Position numbers and translations under genes: made by a program | In this document: piece by piece, positions 39,111-53,900 of the stretch | Numbering within the stretch: the stretch's first letter is position 1 | How the letters are laid out: the number at the start of each line of letters is the position of its first letter | The notes under the pieces: generated by a model | Database searches by the model: none | The model's input: the letters and a program-made list of their open reading frames with translations, nothing else | Told to the model about the DNA's origin: nothing | Assembly: GCF_050948175.1 (NCBI RefSeq) | Contig: NW_027490136.1 | Location: 1,178,001 to 1,242,000 of the forward strand | Source: Xylocopa sonorina | Taxonomy: Eukaryota; Arthropoda; Insecta; Hymenoptera; Apidae | Reading direction: 5' to 3' | DNA length: 64,000 nt

Positions 39111-42100
39111 TGAACGTAAAGGCGACACTTTCATGCTAGGAAATAGCATTTGCTGATGTCTACGTATCCAAGCAATAGAGTTCTTGTGCTTTATTAATCG
39201 CGATATCGCATCTTATTTCTATGTTTCATCATAAGATATAATATTCATTGCGAAGTGTTATGTATACATCGCAAACACTTCAAATGAATGTAAATGAGAC
39301 ACTTCCTTGCTAGGAAATAGCGTTTGCAGATGTCTCCGTATCGAACCAATAGAATTCTAATGCTTCCTATATCGCGATACCGCATCTCATTTCTACGCTT
39401 CGTGATAGGGTATAATATTCATTGTGGAGTGTTATGTATACTTCGTGTTCACTTCAAAAGAATGTAAACGCGACACTTCCTTCCTATTAAATAGCGTTTA
39501 CAGATGTCTCCGTATCGAAGCAGTAGAGTTCTAATGCTTCTTAAAACGCGATATCGCATCTCATTTCTATGTTTCATGATAATATATAATATCCATTGCG
39601 AAGTGTCATGTATATCTCGTATTCAATTCAAAAGAATGTAAACGCTACATTTCCATGCTAGGAAATAGCGATTGCAGAAGGCTACGTATCGTAGCAGTCG
39701 AGTTCTAATGCTTCTCAAAACGCGATATCGCATCTCATTTCTATGTTTCATGGTAAGATACAATATTCATTGCGAAATGTCACCTGTGATGTATACCTCT
39801 TATTCACTTCAAAGGTATGTAAATGCAACACTTCCTTGCTAGGAAATAGCGTTTGCAGATGTCTACGTATCGAAGCAATAGAGTTCTAATGCTTCTTAAA
39901 ACGGGATATCGCATCTCATTTGTATGTTTCATGATAAGATATAATATTCGTTGCGAAGTGTCATGTGTACTTCGAATTCACTTCAAAAGAGTGTAAATGC
40001 GACACTTCCTTGCTAGGATATAGCGTTTGCAGATGTCTACGTATCGTAGCAATACATTTCCAATGCTTCTTAAAACGCGATATCGCATCTGATTTCTATG
40101 TTTCATGACAAGATATAATATTCATTGCGAAGTGTCTTGTATACCTCGTATTCACTTCAATAGTATGTAAATGCGGCACTTCCTTGCTAGGAAATAGCGT
40201 TTTCAGATGCCTACGTATCGAAGCAATAATGCTCTAATGCTTCTTATAACACGATATCGCATCTCATTCCTATGTTTCATGACAAAATATAATATTCAAT
40301 GCAAAGTGTCATGTACACCTCGTACTCACTTCAATTGAATGCTAATGCGACACTTCCTTGCTAGGATATAGCGTTTGCAGATGTCTCCGTATCGAAGCAA
40401 TAGAGTTCTAATGCTTCTTAAAACGCGATATAGAGTATACCTCGTATTCACTTCAAATGAATGTAAATGCGACACTTCCTTGATAGGAAATAGCATTTGC
40501 AGATGTCTACGCATCGAAGCAATAGTGTTCTAATGCTTCTTATAACGCGATATCGAATCTCATTTGCATGTTTCATGATAAGATATAATATTCAATGCGA
40601 AGTGTCATGTACATCTCGTACTCACTTCAATTGAATGCTAATGCGACACTTCCTTGCTAGCATATAGCGTTTGCAGATGTCTACGTATCGTAGTAATAGA
40701 TTTGTAATGCTTCTTAAAACGGGACATCGCATCTCATTTCTATGTTTCACGACAAGATGTAATAACCATTGTGGAGAGTTATGTATACCTCGTTTTCGCT
40801 TCAAAAGAATGTAAATACGACACTTCCTTGCTATTAAATAGCGTCTGCAGATGTCTACGTATCGAAGCAATAGAGTTCTAATGCTTCTTAAAACGGGATA
40901 TCGCATCCCATTTTTATGTTTCATGATAAGATATAGTATTCAATTCGAAGTGTCATGTATGCACCGCATTCACTTCAAATGAATGTAAATGCGACACTTT
41001 CTTGCTAGGAAATAGCGTTTGCATATGTCTACGTATCGTAGCAATAGAGTTCTAATGCTTCTTAAAACGCGGTATCGCATCTCATTTCTATGTTTCATAA
41101 CAAGATATAATATGCATTGCGATGTGTCATGTATACCTCGTACTCACTTCAACTCAATGTAAATGCGACACTTCCTTCCTAGGAAATAGCATTTGCAGAT
41201 GTCTACGTATCGAAGCAATAGTGTTCTAATGCATCTTAAAACGGGATATCGCATCCCATTTTTATGTTTCATGATAAGATATAGTATTCAATTCGAAGTG
41301 TCATGTATGCCTCGTATTCACTTCAAATGAATGTAAATGCGACACTTTCTTGATAGGAAATAGGGTTTGCAGATGTCTACGTATCGAAGCAATAGAGTTC
41401 TAATGCTTCTTAAAACGCGATATCGCATCTCATTTCTATGTTTCATGATGAGATATAATATTCATTACGAAGTGTCATGCATACCTCGTACTCACTTCAA
41501 CTGAATGTAAATGCGACACTTCCTTGCTAGGATATAGCGTTTGCAGATGTCGGCGTATCGTAGCAATAGTGTTCTAATGCTTCTTAAAACGGGATATCGC
41601 ATCCCATTTTTATGTTTCATGATAGAATATAATATTCGTTGCGAAATGTCAATTATAGCTCGCATACACTTCAAATGAATGTAAGTGCGACACTTCCTAC
41701 CTAGGAAATAGCTTTTGCAGATGTCTATGTATTGTAGCAATAGTGTTCTAAAGGTTTTTAAAACGGGATATTGCATCTCATTTCTATGTTTCATGATAAG
41801 ATATAATAATCATTGTGGAGAGTTATGTATACCACGTCTTCACTTCAGAAGAATGTAAATAGGACCCTTCCTTGCTATTAAATAGCGTTTGCAGATGTCT
41901 ACGTATCGTAGCAATAGAGTTCTAATACTACTTAAATCGCGATATCGCATCTCATTTGTATGTTTCGTGATAAGATATAATATTCATTGCGAAGTGTCAT
42001 GTATACCTCGTATTCACTTCAAAAGAATGTAAATGCGACTATTGCTTGCTACGAAATAGCGTATTCAGATGTCTACGTAGCGTAGCAATATAGTTCTAAT

Positions 42101-44678
42101 GCTACTTAAATCGCGATATCGCATCTCATTTCTATGTTTCGTGAAAAGGTATAATGTTCATTGCGAAGTGTCATGTATACCTCGTATTCACTTCAAAAGA
42201 ATGTAAATGCGATTATTGCTCGCTAGGAAATAGCGTTTGCAGATGTCTACGTATCGTAGCAATAGCGTTCTAATGCTTCTTATATCGCCATATCACATCT
42301 CATTTACATGTTTCGTGATAAGATATAATAATCATTGCGAAGTGTCATGTATACCTCGTATTCACTTCAAAAGAATGTAAATCCGACTATTCCTTGCTAG
42401 GAAATAGCGTTTGCAGTTGTCTCCGCATCGAGGCCATAGAGATCTAATGCTATTTAAATCGCGATATCGCATCTCATTTCTATGTTTCGTGATAAGATAT
42501 AATATTCATTGCGAAGTGCCATGTACACCTCGTATTCACTTCAAAAGAATGTAAATGCGACACTTCCATGCTAGGAAATAGCGTCTGCAGATGTCTACAC
42601 GTCGAGGCAATAGAGTTCTAATGCTTCTTAGATCGCGATATCGCATCTCATGTATATGTTTCGTGATAAGATATAATATACATTGCGAAGTGTCATGTAT
42701 ACCTCGTATTCACATCAATAGAATGTAAATGCGTATCTTCCTTTCTAGGAAATAGCGTTTGCAGATGTCTACGTATCGTAGCAATGGTGTTCTAATGCTT
42801 CTCAAAACGCGATATCGCATCTTATTTCTATGCTTCATGATAAGATATAATATTCATTGCGAAGTGTCATGTATACCTCGTATTCACTACAAACGAATGT
42901 AAATGCGACACTTCCTTGCTAGGAAATAGCGTATTCAGATGTCTACGTATCGTAGCAATAGAGTTCTAATGCTACTTAAATCGCGATATCGCATCTCATT
43001 TATATGTTTCGTGATAAGATATAATATTCATTGCGAAGTGTCATGTACACCTCGTATTCACTTCAAAAGAATGAAAATGCGACTATTGCTTGCTAGGAAA
43101 TAGCGTTTGCAGATGTCTCCGTATCGTAGCATTAGAGTTCTAATGCTACTTAAAACGCGATATCGCATCACTCTTCTATATTTCGTGATAAGATATAATG
43201 TTCTTTGCGAAGTGTCATGCATACCTCGTATTCACTTCAAAAGAATATAAATGTGAATCTCCTTGCTCGGAAATAGCGCTTGCAGATGTCTACGTATCGT
43301 TGCAATAGAGTTCTAATGCCTCCCAAAACGCGATATCGCAACTCATTTATATGTTTCGTGATAAGATATAATATTCATTGCGAAGTGTCGTGTACACCTC
43401 GTATTCACTTCAAAAGAATGAAAATGCGACTATTGCTTGCTAGGAAATAGCGCTTGCAGATGTCTCCGTATCGTAGCATTAGAGTTCTAATGCAACTTAA
43501 AACGCGATATCGCATCACTCTTCTATGTTTCGTGATAAGATATAATGTTCTTTGCGAAGTGTCATGCATACCTCGTATTCACTTCAAAAGAATGTAAATG
43601 CGAATCTTCCTTGCTCGGAAATAGCGTTTGCAGATGTCTACGTATCGTAGCAATAGAGTTCTAATGCTTCTCAAAACGCGATATCGCATCTCATTTCTAT
43701 GCTTCATGATAAGATATAATATTCATTGCGAAGTGTCATGTATACCTCGTATTCACTCCAAACGAATGTCAATGCGACACTTCCTTGCTAGGAAATAGCG
43801 TATTCAGATGTCTACGTATCGTAGCAATAGAGTTCTAATGCTACTTAAATCGCGATATCGCATCTCATTTATTTGTTTCGTGATAAGATATAATATTCAT
43901 TGCGAAGTGTCATGTATACCTCGTCTACACTCCAAAAGGATGTAAGTGCCACACTTCCTTGCTAGGAAATAGCGTTTCCAGTTGTTTACTTATCGGAGCA
44001 ATGGAGTTCTATTGCTTCATTCAACACGATGTCGCGAGTCATTTCAATGATTCATGGTAAATTGCATTGTTCTATGCAATATATTACATTTGTCTGCATC
44101 TAGGCCTTAGAAGGATGTGAATCCTATACATACTTGCAACAGAATATCTTTTCCAGATCTCTACGTGTCCAAGCAAGACATTTATAATACTTCATGCAGC
44201 GCAATGTCGCATCTCATTTCAACGTTTCAAAGCAAAGAATCTGCAATCATATATCCATAACATTATGCTTAACTGTTAGAGGTCTTCAATAGAATGTGAA
44301 CTATATAATTCCATGCAACGGCATGGCGCTCCGTAGTGTCTGTCTGTTAAAGCAATCGAGCTAGAATTCTCCATGCAATGCGCTGGCGCATCCCATTTCA
44401 TCGTTTTGAAGTAAGAATGCTGTAATCTCTTATGCATAGCTCTATGCTTATCTGCTTTAAAGCTTCATAAGAATGTAAATTCTACAGCTCCATGCAACAG
44501 GATTGCCCTTCGTAGTGTCTACATGTCAAGACAATAGAGTACTAATGCATTATACAATGCCATGACTCATCCCATTTCAACGTTTCGAATTAAGTAAGTT
44601 GTAATCTTCTATGAAAAGCATTATAATTATCTGCTTCTACTCTACAATAGAATGTGAATTCTATAGATCCAAGCAACA
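39110..44678 (-). repeat. Satellite array 2, reverse-orientation monomers
   Basis: Monomers on the minus strand, mostly 174 bp and individually diverged. A small 348-bp dimer duplication is visible around 43081-43600. From 43921 the sequence matches the right edge of array 1 (6181-6938). The last 700 bases are highly degenerate monomers. Open frames at 40326-41794 are repeat by-products. Confidence 0.9.
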
Positions 44679-45566
44679 GGAGGGCAGGCCCTCCACCATC
44701 CTACTGCCTGCCCTGATGCAGGCAAAGGATTCCCAGGGCCACTCAAACCGCGACCAACATCTATCTTATACTCTAACCGATTCATCGTTATGCGTTTTCC
44801 ATTAAGCTTGCCGGGATCAGTGATATTGATTCGCTCAATCTAAATTATTATTTTCTTTTTAAGTTTCTCGATTTTTTTAGTTTCTCTCACGATATCGTCT
44901 ATTTCGTTGTACCTTACCCTTACAGTATGGTATATAATCTGTTGTTTGATATTTCTAGGATTTCCTCTTAATAAATGCAATGCTTCCACATATTTTCTTT
45001 CTCTTTCACTTTAGTTACATTGTTGTTATTTTATGCTTTTCACCCTCCACATTCCCTCTCTACACCATCTCGGAACAAGCTTTATACGATTACTGCAGGA
45101 TGACGCCCCGGTCTCTTTACACCGAGATCGAGTGTTCTCTCTTGCATCCGTTGATTTATATATGTTATATATTGGAGAATATTTCCTCTTATCCTTTGTA
45201 TTTTTCGAATGAAATTACATTGACAGAAGTACGAGCTAGTTCTGCACGCCTATTTGAAACAACATTAAATCACCTTGTTAAACAATAATATATTAAATGT
45301 GACTTGGACTTTTAAATTTGAATTTATAAACATCTAACAGGTAAATATGTTTTTCTTACTATTCATATCATTATACATCCAGTGATTTATTGTGTACTGC
45401 GATTTGATATATTAACTGCTTGATTATATTTTGCAATGAACTTTGCGTACAAAACATTGTTTTTACTCCTGATGGGAGTGGATAGTTCTTGGTTTTATAT
45501 TCTTATATCGCATTCATTATAAAAGTATATGATATCCTTCTTATGCAGTCATGTATAATTATGTAC
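44679..45566. repeat. Duplicated flank Y, copy 2
   Basis: Same sequence as 6939-7826 at offset 37740, including the GC-rich hairpin (here AGGGCAGG/CCTGCCCT at 44681-44714) and the 102-residue frame at 44980-45288, which I do not regard as a gene. Confidence 0.6.
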
Positions 45567-45990
45567 TGTGACGGTTTTTCCCGTTTCAATCCTCAAGAAA
45601 AGGGTACATAGAACCAATAATAACGGGGTATCCAGAAGTTTAATCCGGGGTTATATCGGGGTACAGAATATCCGCGTGATTCGGCAACGCGAAGTACAGA
45701 ACAATAAATTTCCTATCCAGCGAGTATTTCGAAGCTGCGAGGCTGGGACTTTTTGGGCGCCAGCTACTCAAAAAGTAGCAAACCCGGGGAAACCCGGTTC
45801 AAGATAACCCTCGAAATTTCGAAATACTCTTTCGCTCGACTGCTTCTAGACGAGTGCGCAAATTAGGGTCGCGGGATACTGAACTCACGGCTTCTTTCTA
45901 AATTGCCTCGACGCGGTATTACAAAAGGGTATACGACACGCCCCGAATGACCGTGGATCACCACCCGTTATACATAATATAAATTACAAG
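45567..45990 (+). mobile_element. Truncated LTR-B, copy 2
   Basis: Starts TGTGACGG after GTAC exactly as at 7827. It follows the first 424 bases or so of LTR-B with a short internal deletion of about 18 bp near 45783, then stops at 45990 where the region upstream of segment X begins (TCTGAAGATG at 45991). The frame at 45568-45807 is an LTR by-product. Confidence 0.75.
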
Positions 45991-47329
45991 TCTGAAGATG
46001 TAGATGCAATTAATGTCCGATATTTTACGTGATCGAATTGACGTATCGAGTGAGGCTATGAAATATAAAAATCTTTTACTATTCTTCGACCCCTTTACAT
46101 GTTAAATGAATGATTAGTTCTGCAAGACAAGAAGCCTGAATTAGTGAGATATCTAGGAACATAAGTAATTTGTAAGTAACACATCTTTTCTCTTCGAAAT
46201 ATTTGCCTTTGCATAGAATAGAACGTATAGATATAATTGCCTGTTTAGTACCCATTTCGGTCCAATTCTATTATAGCCTTTGAGCAGAAGTAATATTGAT
46301 TATACCTTATTTTTGCAATAGTTCTTTGATTAACAGATTTTATTAACCTAGAATCATCATTTGACGGATGCATCAATCTACTTTGTAGCTCCATCAGTTT
46401 CTTTTTCTGCTCGCTACTTTCCATTTTCAGTTCCGTATATTTATCCTTTATCATCATCATATATGTTGCGTAAAATTACAATAACTTTTTGTCCTCAAAT
46501 TTTGCGGATATTTCAATTAAATTTCCTTTGATTAAATAAACGGAAATTAAAAAACAGTGGCACGTACCATTTCTTGGAAACGTTGTATCGTAATTTGCAT
46601 CTGACTGTTTTGATAGGCACGCACTATACTTAACGTTTGCAATGATTCGGTTAGCGAAGTAAAGAAATATTCTACTTTCGAAATTGTTGGCTCTTGTAAT
46701 TCTAAGGCAAATATATTCATCTGTCGACATCGTGAACATTGTTTTTTGGCAAAATTTTAGAAAAACAAATATATTATAAGTAAAATAATAAACATCATAA
46801 TATTAAATTTAACTCTGTTCATGGTTGCCTTGTTGGACACATCCATAACAATATACAGGGTGGGGCAGTAATAATTAGCACCTCAGATATCCACGAAACT
46901 ATAAGTTTCATAGAAGTTTTTGCTAATATAAAATTGCATAGTACAAAGGGCCCATCCGTTGATGAAAATAGTTTTTTTGTAAGTGGAGTTATATTGGACA
47001 TATGAAGGTTACCTTCATTTTTTGAAATGAATTGGTATGTCCATTCTTCCGTAATACGATAGAGCATTTTAAAGCAAGTTTAACGATCTGTAACATGAAG
47101 GCATTGAAGGTTACAAAAAGTAAAGAAAGGCGATCATACTCACGGTTTTGATAGTAATTGAAACATACGTATTGTAAACAGTGGTGGAAGGCGTAATACT
47201 TACCGTTTACTTCACTGTGAATAAACACTTTTCGAAGGGCATTTCAATAGCTTGCAGCATAAGTTAAACATGATAAGATTAGTATTGAAAAATCGGTTCG
47301 AATACGTTTGGTTAGGCTGTCTTTTGTGT
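45991..47329 (-). pseudogene. Gene-like segment X, copy 2 (inactivated)
   Basis: Includes about 48 bases upstream of where copy 1 is cut by the window start. The 120-residue frame of copy 1 is cut to 71 residues (46245-46460) by an AAA to TAA change after the GY residues. The membrane-anchored frame is cut by a TGG to TAA change in the hydrophobic stretch near 46758. The remaining open frames (46476-46739, 46819-47067, 46989-47228) are in other registers or are fragments. The frame at 46476-46739 happens to cover the gap between the two main frames. This copy is clearly not producing the proteins seen in copies 1 and 3. Confidence 0.5.
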
Positions 47330-48304
47330 CGTTCATTTTATAAGTACTGAGCTGCGGATTCCTGAGGACAGCTCACAAAATTGTTGAACTATGGAAGATT
47401 ATCATTGTGAATTTGAATCAAAAGGTAATTAAATTCCATTAGATTGTAAACAGATCTCAATGTTTCATTTTAGATAGTAAGATTAAATACTCTTGACAAA
47501 ACTACAAGAATGGATACATACCTTTCTGTTATTATTATTTCATAAAGAATTATAATTGCAATTATATAGTTCATTACGATAAAAAATATTTCTCAGAAAA
47601 TTCTAAATATTAAATTAAAGAATCAAGTAAAACATTTTTAATAATTACGAATATGAAAAATACTTGAACATTCCAATAGAAAGATGTCTAAACAGGAGTT
47701 AGAAAAGTCAAACATTCAATTTCAATTCCAGAATTCATCTATAAGAGGTAAAATGTTTCGAAAGCTTTAATTACAGTCTCTAATGCAAGCAGTTGGACAG
47801 TATTTCAATTTTTAAGAAAATTGATGAAAGTCAACCATTTTGAAGTGGTCAGAATCTTTGTCGTTTGAGCAATAAGTGAATAACAAATAACTGCATAAAT
47901 TCCAGGCTTAAAAACTTATGGATTAAATCCTATGCAGACTCGTTTATGAGCGAGTTACTAAATAATAATCCACACTAAGTAATCATTTTAAAACTTAAAC
48001 GATTACATCTCGCGAACTTTCGAAGATATCAGAAGCGTGAAAAGTATGTGGTTTATCAAAAACACTTCTAAAAGAACGGACGAAGCCAATAGAAATCTTT
48101 GTTGAAGTAAGCAAGTTCTAAAGTTCTAAGCAACGCGATGGCCCTTATCTGCCTATGTTTCATAGCAAGTAAGTTCTGAATTTCTATGAAATCCGATGGA
48201 ATTCCTCACTACTAACGTTTCAAAGTAAGTTCTAAAATTCTCAGTTCTACGTTTAAAACTATATGTGTTCTATATATCTAAGTAAAGTGATGGTTCCTAT
48301 TAGT
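47330..48304. repeat. Duplicated flank of segment X, copy 3
   Basis: Full-length form matching 10032-11006, with several private substitutions. It ends in worn reverse-orientation satellite monomers (about 48115-48245) before LTR-A. Confidence 0.75.
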
Positions 48305-49034
48305 TGTGACGGAAACCTATATATAGTAAGTCAGGGAAGCTCGAAGGGGTTAATTATCTAAATGCTTTAAAGTGTAAAACGTACTTTAATATAAAGCGAT
48401 CTATCGTTCCAAGGTATCCGCTCACGTACAACTTTTATTGGGCGCCAGCTGCTCAGAAAGTAGCAAAGGGATAGACTACACGACCCCGGGAACCCTGGGG
48501 CGGAACAACCCTTGAAACTTCGAAATGCTCCTCCTCTCGAGTATGCCTAGCCAAGTACACACACTCAGATCGCGAGATACTGAAGTCACGGCATGTTTAT
48601 TTATGGTCTCGACGTGGGTTTAACTAACAAGGATTACGGGAAACTACGCAACACGCCGCGAATTACTGGGTATCATAACTCGCTTCACGATGTAAGATAC
48701 AATAAACAATATGCGACACAAGAAATGGGACGCTTTAACGAATAAGCTCTCACGTTCTCTTCTTCAGGTTCCTTGAATTCGCTGGTGGTCCTCGGGTCTC
48801 CTGGATCCTCCTCGGGGCTCCTTGGTGGAGTGGGCTGTAGGCTTCAGTATTGTTCGGATCCATCGATCAGTGGACTTCGGCGATTTCCTCTTCTCGCCTT
48901 CTTGGGTGTCCCTGAGGGGATCCTCCTGATCATTTAAATTGCGTAGCGCCGCGCGCGCCGCGCTCCCACCTGCAGGGCCGCTGGACTTTTGACTTCCCTT
49001 TAGGGGGTTAAGGATGGTTGAGGACCTTCTCACA
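48305..49034 (+). mobile_element. Solo-LTR-like unit LTR-A, copy 3
   Basis: TGTGACGG at 48305 and CTTCTCACA ending 49034. It is slightly more diverged than copies 1 and 2 and has a short deletion near 48967 where the others read ATGG before the CACCAGC/CACCTGC block. Frames at 48764-49045 are LTR by-products. Confidence 0.6.
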
Positions 49035-50994
49035 TCCCAGAGCATTATAAAGCACAGAACCAGATAAGCATAATGCGATTAATAAAGCTTTACAACCTTC
49101 TAACTTACTTTGAACTGTTTATATGAAATGCGGTTTATATGATATTGCGGTGCATGAAGCATGACAAATTAAATGCATCGGCACCTGGACATCTAGAAAC
49201 GCTATCCCCGGGCAAGAAATTGTAGGGTTTACACTCAATTCATGTGCAGAAGCAGATAAACATAATGCGATGCCATGAATATTACATCTTGTCATGAAAT
49301 ATAGAAGTAAGATGCGCAGCCGCGTTTTACGAAGCATTAGAACTCTATTGCTTCTAAACCTTCAGATATAGAAACGATATTCCGTAGCAAGGAAGTGATG
49401 CATTTACATTCATTTGAAGTGTAGAGGAAATATACATAACGCCATGCATTGAAATTACATCTTATCATGTGACACAGAACTGATATGCGATATCGCGTTT
49501 TATAAATAGTTAGAAATCTATTGCTTCGAAGCGTAGACATCTAGAAACGCTATTCCGTCGCAAGGAAGTGTGGCATTTACATTCTTTTGAAGTCTAGACA
49601 AGGTATACATAACACTTCGTAATGAATATTATATCTTACCATCAAACATAGAAAAGAGCTGCGATATCGCGCCTTAAGAAGCATTACAACTCTATTGCTT
49701 CGATACGTAGACATCTGCAAACGACATTTCCTAGCATGGAAGAGTCGCATTTACATTCTTTTGAAGTGAATACGAGGTATACATGACACTTCGCATTGAA
49801 TATTATATCCTATTATGAAACACAGAAATGAGATGCGAGATCTCGTTTTAAGATGCATTAGAACTCTATTACTTCGAATCGTAGACATCTGGAAACGCTA
49901 TTTCCTAGCAAGGCAGTGTCGCATTTACATTCCTTTGAAAGGAATAAGAGGTATACATGACGCTTCGCGATGGATATTATATCTTATCAAAAAACATAGA
50001 ACTACAATGCGACATCTCTTAATAAGAAGCATTAGAACTCTATTGCTTCCATACGTAGAAATCTGACATCGCTATTTCCTAGCAAGGAAGTGTCGGGTTC
50101 TCATTCTTTTGAAGTGAATACGAGGTATTCATAACACTCCACAATGAATATTATATCTTATCATGAAACATAGAAATGAGATGCGATATCGCGTTTTAAC
50201 AAGCACTAGAACTGTATTGCTACGATACATAGACATTTGCCAACGCTATTTCCTAGCAAGGAAGTGTCGCATTTACATTCATTTGAAGTGCATGCGATGT
50301 ATACATGACACTTCGTCATGAATATTATATCTTATCATGAAACATAGAAATGAAATGCGATATCGCGTTTTAAGAAGTTTTAGAACTCTATTGCGTCGAT
50401 ACGTAGATAGCTGCAAACGCTAATTCCTAGGAAGGAAGTGTCGCATTTACATTCTTTTTAAGTGAATACGAGGTATCCATATTACTCCACAATGAATATT
50501 GTACCTTTTCACGAAATTAGAATTGAGTTGCGATATCGCGATTTAAGAAGCATTAGAAGTCAATTGTTTCGATACGAAGATATCTGCAAACGTTATTTCC
50601 TAGCAAGGAAGAGTCGCATTTACATTCTTTTGAAGTGAATACGAGGTGTACATAACACTCCACAGTGAATACTATATATTATCATGAAACATAGAAATGA
50701 GATGCGATATGACGATCTAAGAAGCGTTAGAATTCTATTGCTTCGATACGTAGACATCTGCAAACGCTATTTACCAGGAAGGAAGTGTCGCATTTACATT
50801 CGTTTGAAGTGAAGACGAGGATTACAAAACACTTCGCAATGAATATTGTATCTTATCATGAAACATAAAAATGAGATGCGATATCGCGTTTTAAGAAGCA
50901 TTAGAATTCTATTGCTTCAATACGTAGACATCTGCAAACGCTACTTCCTAGCACGGAAGTGTCGCATTTAAATTCTTTTGAAGTGAATACGAGT
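49035..50994 (+). repeat. Satellite array 3, forward-orientation monomers
   Basis: Begins with the same degenerate left-edge monomers as arrays 1 and 2 (compare 49377-49540 with 3160-3340), then about eight diverged full-length monomers. It breaks off inside a monomer after GTGAATACGAG. Frames at 49119-50066 are repeat by-products. Confidence 0.9.
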
Positions 50995-53900
50995 CGCATC
51001 TGACTTCTATGTTTCATGATAAGATATAATATTCATTGCGAAGTGTCATGTATACCTCGTATTCACATCAAAGTAATGTAAATGCGACACATCCATGCAA
51101 GAAAATAGCGTTTGCGGATGTCTACGTATCGTAGCAATAGAGTTCTAATGCTTCTTAAAACGAGATGTCGCATTTCATTTCTATGTTTCGTAATAAGATG
51201 TAATATTCATTGTGGAGTGTTATGTATACCTCGTATTCACTTCAAAAGGATGTAAGTGCGACACTTGCTTGCTAGGAAATATTGTTTGCAGATGTCTATG
51301 TATCGTAGCAATGGAGTTCTTGTGCTTCTTAAATCACGATATCGCATCTCATTCCTATGTTTCGTGATAAGGTATAATACTCATTGCGAAGTGTCATGTA
51401 TATCTCGTATTCACTTCAACAGAATTTAAATGTGACACTTCCGTGCTAGGAAATAGCGTTTGCAGATGTCTACGAATCGTAGCAAAAGAGTTCTAATGCT
51501 TCTTAAAACGCGATATCGCATCTCACTTCTATGTTCCATGATAAGATATAATATACATTGCGAAGTGTTATGTATACCTCGTATTCACTTCAAAAGAATG
51601 TAAATGCGACACTTCCATGCTAGGAAATAGCGTTTGCAGATGTCTACGTATCGTAGCAATAGAGTACTAATGCTTTTTAAAACGAGATGTCGCATTTCAT
51701 TTCTATGTTTTGTAATAAGGTGTAATATTCATTGTGGAGTGTTATGTATACCTCGTATTCACTTCAAAAGGATGTAAGTGCGACACTTCCTTGCTAGGAA
51801 ATATTGTTTGCAGATGTCTACGTATCGTAGCAATAGAGCTCTAATTCATCTCATAACGCGAAATCGCAACTCATTCCTATGTTTCATGATAAGATATAAT
51901 ATTAATTGCGAAGTGTCACGCATATCTCGTATTCACTTCAAAAGAATGTAAATGCGAAACTTCCATGCTAGGAAATAGCGTTTGCTGATGTCTACGTATC
52001 GTAGCGATAGAGTTCTATTGCTTCTTAAAACGCGATATCGCATCTCACTTCTATGTTTCATGATAAGACATAATATTCATAGCGAAGTGTCATGTATACC
52101 TCGTATTCACTTCAAAAGAATGAATATGCGACACATCCATGCAAGGAAATAGCGTTTGCAGATGTCAACGTATATTAGCAATAGAGATCTAATGCTTCTC
52201 AAAACGCGATATCGCATCTCATTCCTATGTTTCATGATAAGATATAATACTCATTGCGAAGTGTCATGTATATCTCGTATTCACTTCAAAAGAATGTAAA
52301 TGTGACACATTTCATGCTAGGAAGTAGCATTTTTGCAGATGTCTACGTATCGTAGCAATAGAGTTCTAATGCTTCTTAAAACGAGATGTCGTATTTCATT
52401 TCTATGTTTCGTAATAAGATATAATATGCATTGCGAAGTGTCATGTATACCTCGTATTCACTTCAAAAGAATGTAAATGTGACACATTTCATGCTAGGAA
52501 GTAGCATTTTTGCAGATGTCTACGTATCGTAGCAATAGAGTTCTAATGCTTCTTAAAACGAGATGTCGTATTTCATTTCTATGTTTTGTAATAAGATATA
52601 ATATGCATTGCGAAGTGTCATATATACCTCGTATTCACTTAAAAAGAATGTAAATGCGACACTTGCATGCTAGGATATAGCGTTTGCAGATGTCTACGTA
52701 TCGTAGCAATAGAGTTCTAATGCTTCTTAAAACGCGATATCGCATCTCTCATCTATGTTTCATGATAAGATATAATATTCATTGCGAAGTGTCATGCATA
52801 CCTCGTATTCACTTCAAAAAAATGTAAATGCGACACTTCCATGCTAGGAAATAGCGTTTGCAGACGTCTACGTATCGTTGCCATAGAGTTCTAATGCTTC
52901 TTAAAACGAGATGTCGCATTTCATTTCTATGTTTTGTGATAAGATATAATATTCATTGTGGAGTGTAATGTATACCTGGTATTCACTTCAAGAGAATGTA
53001 AATGCAACACTTCATTGCTAGGGAATATTGTTTGCAGATGTCTACGTATCGTAGCAATAGAGTTCTAATGCTTCTTAAAACGCGATATCGCATCTCACAT
53101 ATATGTTTCATGATGAGAAATGATATTCATCGCGATGTGACATGTATACCTTGTATGCACTTCAAAAAGAATGTAAATGCGACACTTCCTGCCTAGGAAA
53201 TATTGTTTGCAGATGTCTACGTATCGTAGCAATAGAGTTCTAATGCTTCTTAAAATGAGAAGTCGTATTTCATTTCTATGTTTCGTAATAAGATATAATA
53301 TTCATTGTGGAATGTTATATATACCTCGTATTCACTTCAAAAGAATGTAAATACGACACTTCCTTGCTAGGAAATAACATTTGCAGATGTCTACGCATCG
53401 TAGGAATAGAGTTCTAATGTTTCTTAAAACGCGATATCGCATCTCACTGCTATGTTTCATGGTAAGATACAATATTCATTATGGAGAGTCATGTGTACCT
53501 CATATTCACATCAAAAGAATGTAAATACGACACTTCCGTGCTAGGAAATAGCGTTTGCGGATGACCACGTATCGAAAGAATAGAGTTCTAATACTTCTTA
53601 AAACGAGATGTCGCATCTCATTTCTGTGTTTCATGATAAGATATAATATCCATTGCGAATTGTTATGCACACCTCGTATTCACTTGAATGGAATGTAAAT
53701 GCGACACTTCCTTGCTAGGAAATAACGTTTCCAGATGACAAGGTATCGTATGAATGGAGTTCTAATGCTTCTTAAAACGAGATATCGCATCTCACTTCTC
53801 TGTTTCATGATAAGATATAACATTCATTGCGAAGTGTCATGTATACCTCGTATTCACTTCAAAAGAATGTAAATGCGACACTTCCACGCTAGAAAATAGC

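Noticed and set aside
11764..44678. CRISPR-like array of regularly spaced repeats
   Set aside because: Repeats are contiguous 174-bp monomers with no unique spacers, in an evident animal sequence.
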